A stretch of DNA of 64,000 nt from Adiantum capillus-veneris (lineage: Eukaryota > Streptophyta > Polypodiopsida > Polypodiales > Pteridaceae): contig CM043957.1 in the NCBI GenBank assembly GCA_014529385.2, positions 87,892,381-87,956,380 of the forward strand, written 5' to 3'. This document shows positions 62,863 to 64,000 of the stretch, piece by piece. The notes beneath the pieces are model-generated. The model saw nothing but the letters and a program-made list of their open reading frames with translations, was not told the DNA's origin and did no database searches. How positions within the stretch are numbered: position 1 is the first letter of the stretch; every line of letters begins with the position of its first letter. A program made the translations under genes and the position numbers.

Positions 62863-64000
62863 GCAACAGACCAAGAGTCTTCTCAACAAGAATTACTTCA
62901 ACAAATCACCAATCAACTAGAGAGCCTGTCCATCAATCTGGTTCAAGGTGTAAGGGCTCCCCAGCCAGGAAATGAACGAAATAGACAAGAAGGACAAAGG
63001 CAAGCACGTGAGTACATTTGCTACTACTGTGGAGAGGTAGGTCACGGCATGTATTATTGCCCCCATCCACGACGCTATCAAGGAAATGGTAATCAAAGAC
63101 GGCCTCCTCGCCAACAAGTCACTCCTCCTCGAGCTAGGCCACTAAATGGACAAAATGCACACGTGGCTCCACCAATCCAAATATTGAGACCCCCTCCTCC
63201 ACCACCACAAGCACCAGCAGAGATCCCTCCACTACCATCGGGAGGGGAGGAGAGGGCTGTCTCTATCATAAGTCTTGACAATGGTAAGGATAAAGGGAAA
63301 GAAAAAATGGAGGAAGCTGTTGCCATGCCAATAAAGAGAGTTAGGAGACAAAGAACTGATGAAATGGAAGCTTCAGAGCCGGATAAAGGGAATGAGGGTT
63401 CCTCCCAAGTGATAGGAGACAAGAAAAGGAAGAGTAGGTCAAGGAGGCACATAGGAGTAGAAGACTTTCCACTTGGGGTAGGATCCATACCTTACGACCT
63501 GGTAGCAGATGTGAGTAAGCAAGGACCAAAGATTTCATGGCAGCAACTCCTCCACCTTTCCCCAAAGATGCGTAGAACCTGGTCTAAGATGGTCAGCACC
63601 AGGAGGGCTAAGGCAAAGTCAGTTGGGTCTATTAGTGCAAGAGGCATGAAGGATATCGTGCCAGTCATTGATGCAGAGATTAAGAGTCAACGAGTCTCCA
63701 ATGTGTACGTAGATGGTGGAGCCGAGATTTGTGTTATGACAGAGAAATTAATGCACAGGTTGGGTTTGGAAGTAAACGAGCAAACTTCCTTACAAGCTAA
63801 GATGGCAAATAATGTAAGGGTGGCTTGTGTGGGAAAGGTTAATGGAGTGAAGGTTTCAGCTTTTGGTGTGGCAATCTCAATTGATGCTTATGTGATCCCA
63901 ACTAAGGGGGAGGGCTATCCGCTAATCCTTGGAAGACCTTGGCTTATGGCTATGAAAGCTAGGCAAGATTGGGAGACAGGTTCCCTTGAGTTGCGACCAA
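62863..64000 (+). CDS. gag C-terminus with zinc knuckle, then aspartic protease (partial)
   Basis: The frame of gag continues without any stop from directly after the TGA at 62860 to the window end, 379 codons. It includes a Gln-rich linker, the zinc knuckle CYYCGEVGHGMYYC (about 63018-63059), a Pro-rich stretch (PPPPPPQAPAEIPP), a Lys/Arg-rich stretch and the protease with VYVDGGAEICVMTEKLMHRL (63703-63762) and YPLILGRPWLM (about 63918-63950). DGGA in place of DSGA or DTGA is common in plant gypsy proteases. The single TGA between capsid and zinc knuckle is most simply a CGA-to-TGA mutation. Confidence 0.9.

Larger units (their letters stand above)
60300..64000 (+). mobile_element. Ty3/gypsy retrotransposon, 5' part, running off the right edge
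   Basis: A TATA-bearing LTR end, a primer binding site (TGGTGCCCCCACTG at 60913), a 1.3-kb leader with an extra ORF, then gag, zinc knuckle and protease in one direction. Pol and the 3' LTR are outside. It is not related at sequence level to the chromoviruses in the window: the primer site and protease differ. The left LTR border is not defined. Confidence 0.85.

Overview
The window is plant nuclear DNA. It contains part of one recognisable cellular gene, an FMN-dependent (S)-2-hydroxy-acid oxidase (glycolate oxidase / HAOX family) on the minus strand. Seven exons (48709 down to 38283) can be joined with consistent splice phases. Almost everything else is transposable elements, nested and decayed, plus microsatellites. 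The plant-type peroxisomal oxidase, chromodomain-bearing Ty3/gypsy elements, Copia, CACTA (TNP2) and LINE sequences, and large TE-filled introns point to a vascular plant with a big genome. A fern or other non-seed plant is my best guess, but the sequence alone does not prove it.

Layout. 1-3160: 5'-part of a decayed LINE on the minus strand, running off the left edge in its reverse transcriptase. 3169-3800: remnant of an earlier chromovirus. 3801-12058: chromovirus copy A, broken by a perfect solo LTR of another family (5921-7110, 5-bp duplication). 12059-13870: no gene, one tandem duplication. 13871-19160: young Copia element with 5-bp duplication; its pol is one frame interrupted only by three stop codons. 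19161-20633: no gene. 20634-25615: LTR element with 1.48-kb LTRs, each carrying three hairpin units, and a degenerate gag. 25616-26598: remnant of another LTR element and a CT tract. 26599-32455: chromovirus copy B, with a deletion removing the integrase core. 32456-37900: a mosaic of truncated and nested LTRs, including a small non-autonomous LTR element (33673-36609) whose 5' LTR is itself split by a LINE inserted in its CT tract.

38283-48709: the oxidase gene. Its introns hold tandem duplications, a Mutator-type MITE with 9-bp duplication (40130-40491), a poly-G run, and a 4.4-kb non-autonomous LTR element with a 5-bp duplication and an unknown ORF (42096-46477). The C-terminal 40% of the enzyme is not found to the left, so either intron 7 exceeds 38 kb or the gene is truncated. 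48710-51036: upstream region with two long GA/CT tracts. 51037-58366: a CACTA transposon with broken TNP2 transposase and, upstream of it, a 3.1-kb satellite array of about 172-bp units arranged as an alternating dimer, each unit holding a near-palindrome. 58374-59430: 3' end of a minus-strand Copia element. 59431-64000: start of a Ty3/gypsy element (TATA, primer binding site, an unassigned extra ORF, gag, zinc knuckle, protease) running off the right edge.

The elements do not work together as a pathway; they record successive insertions. Many lesions (stop codons, lost PBS and LTR-end bases) fit C-to-T or G-to-A change, as expected of methylated, silenced plant repeats.
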